In this document: in pieces, positions 1-5,829 of the stretch
How the letters are laid out: every line of letters starts with the position of its first letter
Position numbering within the stretch: position 1 is the stretch's first letter
Source of the DNA: CAZUMW01 sp964621615
GTDB taxonomy: Bacteria; Desulfobacterota; WTBG01; CAIYCZ01; CAIRTM01
Direction: 5' to 3'
Assembly: GCA_964621615.1 (NCBI GenBank)
Contig: CAZUMW010000059.1
Span: 1 to 23,029, forward strand
DNA: 23,029 nucleotides
Translations under genes and position numbers: made by a program
The notes under the pieces: model-generated
What the model saw: the letters and a program-made list of their open reading frames with translations, nothing else
The model's database searches: none
What the model was told of the DNA's origin: nothing

Positions 1-53
1 CACCCCTCAAACAAAAAAATTTCGAATGCAAAAACCTAACCGGAAGTTACTGC

Positions 54-240
54 CTAAATCCCCCCTTTAATTCAAAGGGGGACTGGGCTTGGCTATCCTC
101 CCTTTAATTCAAAGGGGGACTGGTTTTGTCTGTCCCCCCTGTTTTTCAAAGAGGGACTGGAATTGTTTAATCCATTATTAATTTTAATTTGCGGGTTTAC
201 CTTCCCCCCTTTATTTCAAAGGGGGGGTCAGGGGGGATTT
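54..240. repeat. Left cluster of palindromic C5T3/A3G5 repeats
   Basis: Four related units follow one another. Each has a pyrimidine arm and a complementary purine arm around a short A/T loop; the first is CCCCCTTT (61-68) and AAAGGGGG (74-81) around AATTC. After the arms come different tails in a fixed order: GGGCTTGGCTAT, GGTTTTGTCTGT, GGAATTG, and a last unit ending in a long G run and ATTT. The same tails in the same order recur at 614-882, so the cluster is one half of a direct duplication around the DUF559 gene. The last unit also encodes the C-terminus of that gene. Confidence 0.85.
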
Positions 241-598
241 GTACAATCGCTTCAATCGTATCCCAAATTACGGACAGTACCGCATCAATTTCTGTGAGGA
301 TCTGTCTGTTATTAAAACGCAGCACCTTCAGTCCCAAAGCAGTAAGTTGCGCATCCCGTGTTTCATCTTTTTTTATATGGTCCGAGTCGAAGTGCTGAGA
401 GCCATCAACTTCAATTACCAGTTTTGCCTTCGGGCAGTAAAAATCGACAATAAAGGAATACAGCGGTTTCTGCCGGTAAAACTGCAGCCCATGGATCTGC
501 CTTCGTCGGATTTTAGTCCATAGGGCCTGCTCGGCATCGGTCATATTTTTTCTTAACGATCTCGCTGGTTCCTTAAGGGCATTTTTGTATTTGTGCAT
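197..598 (-). CDS. DUF559 domain endonuclease-like protein
   Basis: A 133-residue protein of the DUF559 family, related to the very-short-patch-repair and PD-(D/E)XK nuclease fold. Visible family marks are AEQALW near residue 23, a G-x-x-F-x-RQ segment, VDFYCPKAKLVIEVDG (about residues 51-66, holding the likely catalytic D and E-x-D) and VLRFNN near residue 92. Length is normal for the family. It starts at ATG 596-598. The last twelve codons (PPDPPFEIKGGR) lie within the flanking palindromic repeat, so the repeat supplies its end. It stands alone between two repeat clusters. Such genes are often found with this kind of repeat; whether the protein acts on the repeats is not shown. Family assignment is secure, substrate unknown. 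Confidence 0.88.
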   Translation of the reverse strand: MHKYKNALKEPARSLRKNMTDAEQALWTKIRRRQIHGLQFYRQKPLYSFIVDFYCPKAKLVIEVDGSQHFDSDHIKKDETRDAQLTALGLKVLRFNNRQILTEIDAVLSVIWDTIEAIVQIPPDPPFEIKGGR

Positions 599-613
599 TG
601 TTTGGGAAATCCC

Positions 614-882
614 CCTAAATCCCCCTTTAATTCAAAGGGGGACTGGGCTTGGCTATCCTCCCTTTAATTCAAAGGGGGACTGGGCTTGGCTATCCTCCCT
701 TTAATTTAAAGGGGAACTGGTTTTGTCTATCCCCCCTGTTTTTCAAAGGAGGGACTGGAATTGACTAACCCCCGCTGCTTTTTCAATAGGGGGACTTGTT
801 TTGTCTAGAACATCATTAATTCTTATCTGCGTGCGTACCTCCCCCCCCTTTATTTTAAAGGGGGGCCAGGGGGGATTTAAAT
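614..882. repeat. Right cluster of palindromic C5T3/A3G5 repeats
   Basis: About six units of the same hairpin family as the left cluster, with the same tail order: GGGCTTGGCTAT (twice here), GGTTTTGTCTAT, GGAATTG, then an extra GTTTTGTCT unit and the final G-rich unit ending in ATTT near 878. The AT-rich spacer before the last unit (ATTAATT...GTGCGTACC) matches the left spacer. The cluster is a slightly longer copy of 54-240, in the same orientation. It lies downstream of hisE, whose stop is at 938-940, and its hairpins may also help end his transcription. Confidence 0.85.
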
Positions 883-937
883 TGCAGCTAACACCTCATC
901 TTTAAAGGACAAACAGGGAATTCTTTTACTTCATCAG

Positions 938-1279
938 CTACCTCTGCCGTTTCCCCCGTTGCGCTTTTTCCGTGAGGCCGGATGTCCCCCAGCGTCTCTC
1001 GAGCTCCTGATATATTTCATCGGGGGGGATGCTTTCAGAGCCCAGCAGCACAAGACAGTGAAACCATAAATCCGCAACTTCGTGAATTATGTGATCGCGT
1101 GTTCCCGTTTCACAAGCTTCTGTAAGCTCGGATGCTTCCTCGGTGATTTTAGCGCTGAGGGCATCAGGTGCATTTTTCAGCAGGCTGGTAATATAGGAGT
1201 CATCCCGGGGGTTCAGGCACCGGTCCCGAACCAGATCGTATAAGCGCACAAGTATACAGTCACGCTCATTTGTAGACAT
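938..1279 (-). CDS. hisE: Phosphoribosyl-ATP pyrophosphatase (HisE)
   Basis: Hydrolyses phosphoribosyl-ATP to phosphoribosyl-AMP and pyrophosphate, the second step of histidine synthesis, in the cytoplasm. The 113-residue protein has the all-alpha MazG-like core: SAKITEEASELTEA around residues 47-60 and HEVADLWFHCLVLL around 70-83, which supply the metal-binding acidic residues. The open frame runs further upstream, but ATG 1277-1279 is the sensible start. It overlaps the end of hisI by 14 bases, and a GAGGAAAAAG stretch just upstream can serve as ribosome site. HisE and HisI are separate proteins here, not the HisIE fusion of enterobacteria. Last gene of the hisA-hisI-hisE run. Confidence 0.93.
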   Translation of the reverse strand: MSTNERDCILVRLYDLVRDRCLNPRDDSYITSLLKNAPDALSAKITEEASELTEACETGTRDHIIHEVADLWFHCLVLLGSESIPPDEIYQELERRWGTSGLTEKAQRGKRQR

Positions 1280-1643
1280 CTTTTTCCTCAAAGACTTTTT
1301 CCCCGACAGCCTCCCAGCGGGCACCGTCCCATTTGCGGTAAAAGCAGGACCGGTAGCCCATATGGCAGGCGGCGACATGCTGCTCGACCTTGATGAGAAT
1401 AGTGTCTGCGTCACAGTCGGTATAGACTTCCTTTACGTCCTGCGTGTGGCCGGAGCTTTCACCCTTCATCCAGTATTTCTGACGCGATCTGCTCCAGAAA
1501 TGCGTTTTGCCGGTTTCAAGGGTCCTTTTCAGCGAATCGCGGTTCATGTACGCTACCATCAGCACCTCACCGTTTTTCCAGTCCTGAATCACCGCAGGTG
1601 CAAGCCCGTTTTTGTCAAAAGAAATTTCGTTATAGATTTCCAA
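1266..1643 (-). CDS. hisI: Phosphoribosyl-AMP cyclohydrolase (HisI)
   Basis: Opens the adenine ring of phosphoribosyl-AMP to give ProFAR, the third step of histidine synthesis. The 125-residue protein carries the family core: VLMVAYMN near 28, THFWSRSRQKYWMKGESSGH near 47-66, and TDCDADTILIKVEQ followed by ACHMGYRSCF near 75-102, with the D-x-D and the Cys/His set that bind magnesium and zinc. The start is TTG at 1641-1643. An ATG three bases upstream is out of frame, while an AAGGAGGG sits exactly seven bases before the TTG. It begins 16 bases after hisA ends and overlaps hisE, so translation of the three is probably linked. Confidence 0.94.
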   Translation of the reverse strand: MEIYNEISFDKNGLAPAVIQDWKNGEVLMVAYMNRDSLKRTLETGKTHFWSRSRQKYWMKGESSGHTQDVKEVYTDCDADTILIKVEQHVAACHMGYRSCFYRKWDGARWEAVGEKVFEEKDVYK

Positions 1644-1650
1644 TGCATTA

Positions 1651-1658
1651 CCCTCCTT
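1651..1658 (-). promoter_or_regulatory. Strong ribosome binding site that fixes the TTG start of hisI
   Basis: On the minus strand the sequence reads AAGGAGGG, seven bases before the TTG codon at 1643-1641. No in-frame ATG or GTG is available nearby, and the overlapping ATG (1648-1646) reads out of frame. This is what supports the rare start codon. Confidence 0.8.
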
Positions 1659-1659
1659 G

Positions 1660-2385
1660 TCAGTTGTTTGTCAGCCGCAGGCAGTCCTGAAGGTCAACAT
1701 CCCCGGTATACAATGCACGGCCGATAACTGCACCGAATATGCCGGGCGGGGGAACAGCAATAAGATTTTTTATATCCTGCAGAGAGGATATGCCCCCTGA
1801 AGCTATCACCGGAATTGAAACCGAGCGCGCAAGCTCTGCCGTGCTGTCTATGTTGGGACCGGTAAGCATGCCGTCCCTGCTTATGTCGGTAAAAATAATT
1901 GCCTCAACGGCCGAGCTGTCAAGCCCGCGGGCAAAATCGACAGCTTTTACCGCGCTTGTTTCTGTCCATCCGCGCACCGACATCATGCCGCTGCGGGCAT
2001 CAATGCCTGCAATAATGCGGCCGGGATAGCGACGGCAGCTTTCCTGAAAAAGGGCAGGGTTTTCGATGGCTGCTGTGCCGAGTATGACGCTGTCCACCCC
2101 TGCATCAACATATTGTTCAATCGTGTCCAGGGTCCGGATCCCGCCGCCAAGCTCTATGTGCATGGAAACGCTCGAGCAGATATTCTGCACAACATCTTTA
2201 TTGCGGGGACTCCCCGAAACGGCCCCGTCAAGATCAACAAGGTGCAGCCGCTGTGCGCCGAGAGACTGCCACCGCCGGGCTACCTCTGCGGGGTTTTTGC
2301 TGTAAATAGTCGCTTTGGTCATATCTCCGCGGGAGAGCCTCACGCACTCGCCGTTTTTGATATCTATTGCCGGAATGATGATCAT
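1660..2385 (-). CDS. hisA: ProFAR isomerase (HisA)
   Basis: Isomerises the aminoaldose ProFAR to the ketose PRFAR, the fourth step of histidine synthesis, with a TIM-barrel fold. The 241 residues are the usual length. MIIIPAIDIKNGECVRL at the N-terminus holds the first catalytic Asp (D8). GGGIRTLDTIEQYVDAG near 80-96 and ASGGISSLQDI near 196-206 are the two phosphate-binding half-barrel repeats, and FTDISRDGML near 164-173 holds the second catalytic Asp. Start ATG 2383-2385 is preceded by GAGG at good distance. No hisF follows, although hisF often lies between hisA and hisI. Upstream is the cargo that separates it from hisB. Confidence 0.96.
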   Translation of the reverse strand: MIIIPAIDIKNGECVRLSRGDMTKATIYSKNPAEVARRWQSLGAQRLHLVDLDGAVSGSPRNKDVVQNICSSVSMHIELGGGIRTLDTIEQYVDAGVDSVILGTAAIENPALFQESCRRYPGRIIAGIDARSGMMSVRGWTETSAVKAVDFARGLDSSAVEAIIFTDISRDGMLTGPNIDSTAELARSVSIPVIASGGISSLQDIKNLIAVPPPGIFGAVIGRALYTGDVDLQDCLRLTNN

Positions 2386-2486
2386 GGAGCGCCTCGTCGA
2401 TTACGGATGTATGGATTTTTAGTATGGATATCAGAATCTGATTATATCGTTAATTTCAAAAGTTTATCATCTGAAAATTATATAGA

Positions 2487-3077
2487 TCAACCATTGATAC
2501 CGGATTGATGAAACGCCTTTTCCAGGAGGTCGGTCACATTCAGCTCTGATGCCCAGTATGTTAAATAGTCCCGATCCAATGAATTTTTTTGTACTTTCAA
2601 CACGCCCAGAATATCATTCCATTGGCGATCAGCTGCACAGCCGCCCGACCGAAACCATACCAGTTTATTAAGAATAATATCTTCAGGTGATACAAGATAA
2701 AATTCTGTGGTTACCTGTTCTTCATCTAATGTATCTTTTCTTTTCCGCTTGAACGCTTCTAAGCTGTACGGTTCGTTTTTTTTAATGAAAACATCAATTT
2801 TAAGCATGGTTTCAAGATGTATAATGTTAAACGAGGAACAATATTCAATCGCTTCTCGTATCATGTTTTCATCAATGTAATACGAAGGTTCAAGCATTTT
2901 TGTGAAAGCATGTACATGCTTCGGTTCTATATCCGCTACTATGTCAATGTCCATGGTTGAACGGGGGAGTCCATATACGGAGCTGGCTATCGATCCTCCG
3001 ATATAATATGAAACTCCAAGCTGTTGAAATGCATCGGCTACCTGTTGGGCCGCGACCAGTATGTCAGGCTTTTTCAT
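2487..3077 (-). CDS. Pol-beta-type nucleotidyltransferase, DUF6036/AbiEii-like
   Basis: A 196-residue protein of the nucleotidyltransferase superfamily. The signature is YYIGGSIASSVYG (GGS at 27-29) followed by R-S-T-M-D-I-D, with the metal-binding pair at D43 and D45, and a likely third acid in LKIDVFIK (D95). A later stretch, SPEDIILNKLVWF near 129-141, is common in this branch and in AbiEii-type toxins. Such proteins often act with a small partner as toxin-antitoxin or defence modules, transferring nucleotides to RNA or protein; the activity here is inferred. Its ATG overlaps the TGA of the 85-residue gene by four bases (ATGA), so the two are translationally coupled. It lies in the same direction as hisA, about 100 bases upstream of it. 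Confidence 0.8.
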   Translation of the reverse strand: MKKPDILVAAQQVADAFQQLGVSYYIGGSIASSVYGLPRSTMDIDIVADIEPKHVHAFTKMLEPSYYIDENMIREAIEYCSSFNIIHLETMLKIDVFIKKNEPYSLEAFKRKRKDTLDEEQVTTEFYLVSPEDIILNKLVWFRSGGCAADRQWNDILGVLKVQKNSLDRDYLTYWASELNVTDLLEKAFHQSGING

Positions 3078-3331
3078 AATGAATTTTTATTGATATATTC
3101 ATGCAGTCGCTGGGCGAGCTTTTCACCGTAATGGAGGGATATGAATTTCATATTGAGATTTTTTTGGTCCATTCCGGGATTGGCCCTTCTAATGGCCCTG
3201 CGTGACAGCAGTATCGTACTTTCAGATAATGAACGAACCCGGGTCATTTTTGCTGCAGAACTTGCTTTCCTCAACAGAGATATTAATACGTTTTCTATGC
3301 CAGGAGGGGTATCAGAAGACTGTGTTCTCAT
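3074..3331 (-). CDS. Small partner protein of the nucleotidyltransferase
   Basis: An 85-residue, mostly helical protein with no signal peptide. The visible pattern is ISLLRKASSAAKMTRVRSLSESTILLSRRAIRRANPGM, then a short LHYGEKLAQRLHEYI ending. The pairing LSRRAI...ANP followed by LHYG...A.RL is one I recall from small genes placed directly before nucleotidyltransferases of this kind; I cannot check it here. It overlaps the nucleotidyltransferase by ATGA, strongly suggesting a functional pair. ATG 3329-3331 has no clear ribosome site. The copied hisB promoter at 3466-3493 points straight at it, about 130 bases away. No function is established. Confidence 0.7.
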   Translation of the reverse strand: MRTQSSDTPPGIENVLISLLRKASSAAKMTRVRSLSESTILLSRRAIRRANPGMDQKNLNMKFISLHYGEKLAQRLHEYINKNSL

Positions 3332-3384
3332 AATAAAGTAAAGCTATATCCATAACAAACAGTACAATACCTGCTTTTGTTAAG

Positions 3385-3516
3385 ATACGCAAATCAAGAG
3401 ATATGTTTGTTTCTGATTTTTTTAGCATGCCGGTTCATCACGTGCTCTGCAGGTTAATTATTTATTTTATAATACTTGTTTAACTTTTTTCAAGGAAATA
3501 AGCTTTATGATATCTG
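3385..3516 (-). pseudogene. Duplicated 5' fragment of hisB with its leader and promoter
   Basis: This stretch is a copy of 6353-6509, the first codons of hisB plus its leader and promoter. Shared runs include ATACGCAAATCAAGAGATAT (3385-3404 and 6353-6372) and TTAGCATGCCGGTTCATCAC. The copy has lost 11 bases in the coding part and about 14 in the leader. Read leftward from ATG 3438-3436 it gives MNRHAKKIRN, then shifts frame and stops after 14 codons, against MNRHAKKIRKTSETN in hisB. The hisB ribosome site GGAG is AGAG here. The remnant cannot make HisB, but its promoter is intact. Confidence 0.88.
3466..3493 (-). promoter_or_regulatory. Copied hisB promoter facing the nucleotidyltransferase pair and hisAIE
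   Basis: On the minus strand it reads TTGAAA (3493-3488), 16 bases, then TATAAA (3471-3466). The matching site before hisB is TTGAAA, 16 bases, TATAGA, so the copy is closer to consensus. It would fire leftward at about 3459, giving a leader of about 130 bases before the 85-residue gene, and could drive that gene, the nucleotidyltransferase and hisAIE. Confidence 0.65.
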
Positions 3517-3731
3517 ATGTGTGTCCTGGTGTTTTCTCGTGTGATACAAAAATTAATGTTTTTATCTAATTGAAATTCAGGGATGCCTGTAGAAAGGACA
3601 GTATATGTTTTTCAAAAAATGCCGTAATCGTGCTTATACTGCCCTGCTGTCCTGATGATTTCCAACGTTACAGGGGTAATTCTGAAAAGGCAAACAGCAT
3701 TTTGAATAACCGATTAAAGAGAAAAACCGCC

Positions 3732-3772
3732 TTGACATTTACATAGGACCACATATACTTTAACATATATGT
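3732..3772 (+). promoter_or_regulatory. vapBC promoter with palindromic operator candidate
   Basis: TTGACA (3732-3737), 16 bases, then TATACT (3754-3759) is a near-consensus sigma-70 promoter. A perfect ten-base palindrome, ACATATATGT (3763-3772), lies over the expected start point. Ribbon-helix-helix antitoxins usually repress their own operon by binding such sites. The rest of 3517-3862 holds no gene I can support; the leader from about 3766 to the antitoxin start is roughly 100 bases. Confidence 0.65.
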
Positions 3773-3871
3773 AATAATAACATGCGGATCGTTTTGCAGG
3801 GCCAGCAATTACCATAGTCAAAGCACCTGTGAGGCAGTTACACCGTAACGTTTCGGAAAAGGATGAATGCA

Positions 3872-4102
3872 ATGGGGCAGGTAACGATATATCTCGAGGA
3901 TGAGATTGAGGCAAAAATGCGCAATACGGTCAAGAAGCTGAATATCTCTCAAAGTAAATGGATTGCAAATTTAGTGAAAGAAAAAATTGCAGACGAATGG
4001 CCTGAGGCGGTCAAGCAGCTGTCAGGCTCCTGGCAGGATTTTCCCTCCGCTGAAGAAATCAGGCAGGATGCTCACAACGACGTACCGCGGGAACCCTTCT
4101 GA
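3872..4102 (+). CDS. vapB: Ribbon-helix-helix antitoxin of a VapBC pair
   Basis: Antitoxin that binds and blocks the PIN toxin next to it and represses the operon. The frame opens at ATG 3863, but AAAAGGA lies eight bases before the second ATG at 3872 and touches the first, so MGQVTIYLEDEIEAKM (76 residues) is preferred. Residues 3-40 form the beta strand and two helices of a CopG-like DNA-binding domain (QVTIYLED, then LNISQSKWIANLVKEKI). The tail LSGSWQDFPSAEEIR is typical of the toxin-binding part. Its TGA overlaps the start of the toxin by one base. Family assignment is firm from fold pattern and context. Confidence 0.87.
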   Translation: MGQVTIYLEDEIEAKMRNTVKKLNISQSKWIANLVKEKIADEWPEAVKQLSGSWQDFPSAEEIRQDAHNDVPREPF

Positions 4103-4494
4103 TGTATGTTCTCGATACAAACACGGTAATTTATTTTTTCAAGGGCATCGGCAATGTGGCGCAGAACCTGCTGGATGCATCTCCCAAAGAAATAGGCATA
4201 CCCGCCATAGTGATATATGAGCTTATGGTCGGCATCGGAAAGTCGACGGCACCGCACAAACGAAGGCAGGAGCTTAATGAGCTGCTTTCCGCTATTGCCG
4301 TAATTTCGTTTGGTCCGAAAGAAGCTGAACGTTCAGCGCTGATACGAGTACAGCTTGAGAATGCAGGCATACCGATCGGCCCCCATGATGTGCTCATCGC
4401 CGGCACCGCCATGGCGCATCAGGCAACGCTTGTCACTCACAATCGTAAAGAGTTCAGGCGTATTAAGAAATTATCTGTCGAAGATTGGTATTAA
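4102..4494 (+). CDS. vapC: PIN-domain ribonuclease toxin VapC
   Basis: A 130-residue PIN-domain toxin that cleaves RNA, normally tRNA or rRNA, when freed from its antitoxin. Acidic active-site residues are visible: D5 in MYVLDTNTVIYFFKG, E40 in YELMVGIGKS, D96 in PIGPHDVLIAGTA, and N114 in VTHNRKEF where the family has D or N. All key positions are kept, so it should be active. ATG 4102 uses the last base of the antitoxin stop codon, giving tight coupling. It runs against the direction of the his genes that surround it, with its own promoter at 3732. Confidence 0.92.
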   Translation: MYVLDTNTVIYFFKGIGNVAQNLLDASPKEIGIPAIVIYELMVGIGKSTAPHKRRQELNELLSAIAVISFGPKEAERSALIRVQLENAGIPIGPHDVLIAGTAMAHQATLVTHNRKEFRRIKKLSVEDWY

Positions 4495-4495
4495 T

Positions 4496-4740
4496 GAAGA
4501 GTTCAGGAAAAACCACCGTGAGTGGATAGGGGAAGCTCCGAACAACGGCAAAAATATTAGACAAACTAAATGGACCCAAAGCATTGCAGTGGGCAGCGAG
4601 CATTTTATAAGAACCATGAAAGAAGATACGATGTGAGACGTACACGTTCACAGCGAAGCGATTCGCGTACACGAACCCGAGAAGATAGAAGTCGGAAGCC
4701 GGAAGAAAAACGAAATTCAGATGTCGGAAGTCCGTCCCCC
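4496..4740 (+). pseudogene. C-terminal remnant of a REP-associated Y1 transposase
   Basis: Read in the frame that starts at 4496, this gives EEFRKNHREWIGEA, then KWTQSIAVGSEHFIRTMKED and a TGA at 4634-4636. W-T-x-S-I-A-V-G-S-x-x-F is the pattern I recognise from the end of IS200-like REP-associated transposases. After the stop the same frame still looks protein-like (EAIRVHEPEKIEVGSRKKNE), as if a tail continued across the mutation. There is no N-terminal HUH or tyrosine part, so it is inactive. It begins immediately after vapC and stops at the left edge of the duplicated MntA-HepT segment. Recognition is from memory of the family and not searched. Confidence 0.45.
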
Positions 4741-4746
4741 CACAGC

Positions 4747-5205
4747 TTATAGGGAGGTATCTATTTTATCAGGTGTATTTTTTGTCCAATCAATTATCCC
4801 GTTGACGACTTTTTCAATATCTGTCAGCCGGTTGCAGCATATTTCATACAGTTCCTGCTCTGAAATTTCGTTATAATAATGGACCATCCTGTTCCTGTAC
4901 CCTGCCATCAGCGTTAGAAGATCGACTGTTTCTTTATCGAGCACTCCTTTATCGTACAGCTCAGCTGCTATTTGTTTGTATTCAATAACCGCAATTCCGA
5001 ATCCTTTTGCAAGCAGGTGACGTCCCAGATCAAACAGGGCTTCAAGAGCACGGCGAAGGTAGGATTCCGCAGAAGCTGTGTTTCTGTTATCTGAAGTAAA
5101 TTCTTCATATGAATGTAAAGGCAATCTCCGAATGTTGGCGACCATGGTGTGTATCCAGCCGATTCGATCTGAGAGGATTCGCTGTTTAATTCTTTCAGGC
5201 GACAC
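4747..5205 (-). CDS. hepT: HEPN-domain toxin HepT
   Basis: A 152-residue DUF86/HEPN protein, the ribonuclease toxin half of an MntA-HepT module. The active motif R-x4-H-x-Y is complete in AGYRNRMVHYYNE (R104, H109, Y111). In studied pairs the antitoxin MntA adds AMP to the tyrosine of this motif and silences the toxin; by homology the same would apply. It starts at GTG 5203-5205, one base after the mntA stop, so translation is coupled. Mostly helical, cytoplasmic, of usual length. The second copy of this locus at 22.4 kb has lost about the first 140 codons. Confidence 0.9.
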   Translation of the reverse strand: MSPERIKQRILSDRIGWIHTMVANIRRLPLHSYEEFTSDNRNTASAESYLRRALEALFDLGRHLLAKGFGIAVIEYKQIAAELYDKGVLDKETVDLLTLMAGYRNRMVHYYNEISEQELYEICCNRLTDIEKVVNGIIDWTKNTPDKIDTSL

Positions 5206-5206
5206 G

Positions 5207-5623
5207 TTATACTCTCTCTAATATTTGTTTGCGTCGCTGGCGTTCAAAGGGAGCCAGATCAGCGGCCCGCCGCAGAATATACAGCTCAAATGCCGATTGA
5301 CTGTACATGTCGCTGCAGTAGAGAATTTCTCCCCGGATGATATCAAGGCTCAAAAAGGAATCGGCAGTGCCGACATCGACTACGTCAACCCGGGGTACCT
5401 GAAACAGATTTTCAAGCTCCTGTGCCAGTAAAACTTTGTCCAGTGCTGTCGGGTGAAAATCTTTTTTATAATGAACCCCGATATCGACATCGGAGGTGCT
5501 TGAACCGGTTGGACATCTGTCGTCTCTGAAAGCCGCGGCTATTTCCCGGGCTCTGCTGCCGAATGCATATATTGTCCAGACTTTGTATTTTTCTGCAATT
5601 TCTGAAAGCTCTTTTCTCATCAT
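5207..5623 (-). CDS. mntA: Minimal nucleotidyltransferase antitoxin MntA
   Basis: A 138-residue minimal nucleotidyltransferase, antitoxin to HepT. Catalytic marks are AFGSRARE (G22, S23) and STSDVDIGV (D45, D47), with a further acid at D80 or D83 in VDVVDV. The distance from GS to the D-x-D is 21 residues, about twice that of the smallest family members, because of a loop AAAFRDDRCPTGSS; the second copy keeps this loop, so it is a stable feature. ATG ATG at 5623 gives a choice of start. A promoter at 5702-5730 lies about 80 bases upstream. Role inferred from family and neighbour. Confidence 0.9.
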   Translation of the reverse strand: MMRKELSEIAEKYKVWTIYAFGSRAREIAAAFRDDRCPTGSSTSDVDIGVHYKKDFHPTALDKVLLAQELENLFQVPRVDVVDVGTADSFLSLDIIRGEILYCSDMYSQSAFELYILRRAADLAPFERQRRKQILERV

Positions 5624-5701
5624 GACCGGATAGCGTATCTATCAATATGTCAAGGGTATATATAGCGGTCTTTACAGCACTTATCAGGTTTTATGTTGAC
5701 A

Positions 5702-5730
5702 AGTATAGTGCACGGAAAAAATGAAGTCAA
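5702..5730 (-). promoter_or_regulatory. Promoter of mntA-hepT
   Basis: On the minus strand it reads TTGACT (5730-5725), 17 bases, TATACT (5707-5702). The second copy at 22891-22919 has the same boxes and spacing, while sequence between this site and the gene has drifted. Conservation of just this part supports use as a promoter. Confidence 0.72.
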
Positions 5731-5829
5731 TAATGCATCAACGTATATTCATTGATCGCTTCTTTTGATGCGGGATATGTATTACCATGTACGGGTTGTA
5801 TATCGATCCCTATCAATCCCCCCTCTTTT

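Larger units (their letters stand above)
4745..5737. repeat. MntA-HepT segment, full-length copy 1
   Basis: This block recurs at 22364-22926 in the same orientation, with about 430 bases missing there. Shared parts are the last 40 bases of hepT, all of mntA, and the upstream promoter region to about 5737. The match is weakest in the leader (about 5640-5670). The region 5738-5829, between this block and hisB, holds no gene. Confidence 0.85.

Noticed and set aside
54..882. CRISPR array
   Set aside because: The units are unequal, the tails between hairpins are themselves repeated, and no cas gene is present.
938..1414. 158-codon long form of hisE
   Set aside because: The extra 45 residues overlap hisI in another frame and do not resemble HisE; the internal ATG at 1279 fits the family.
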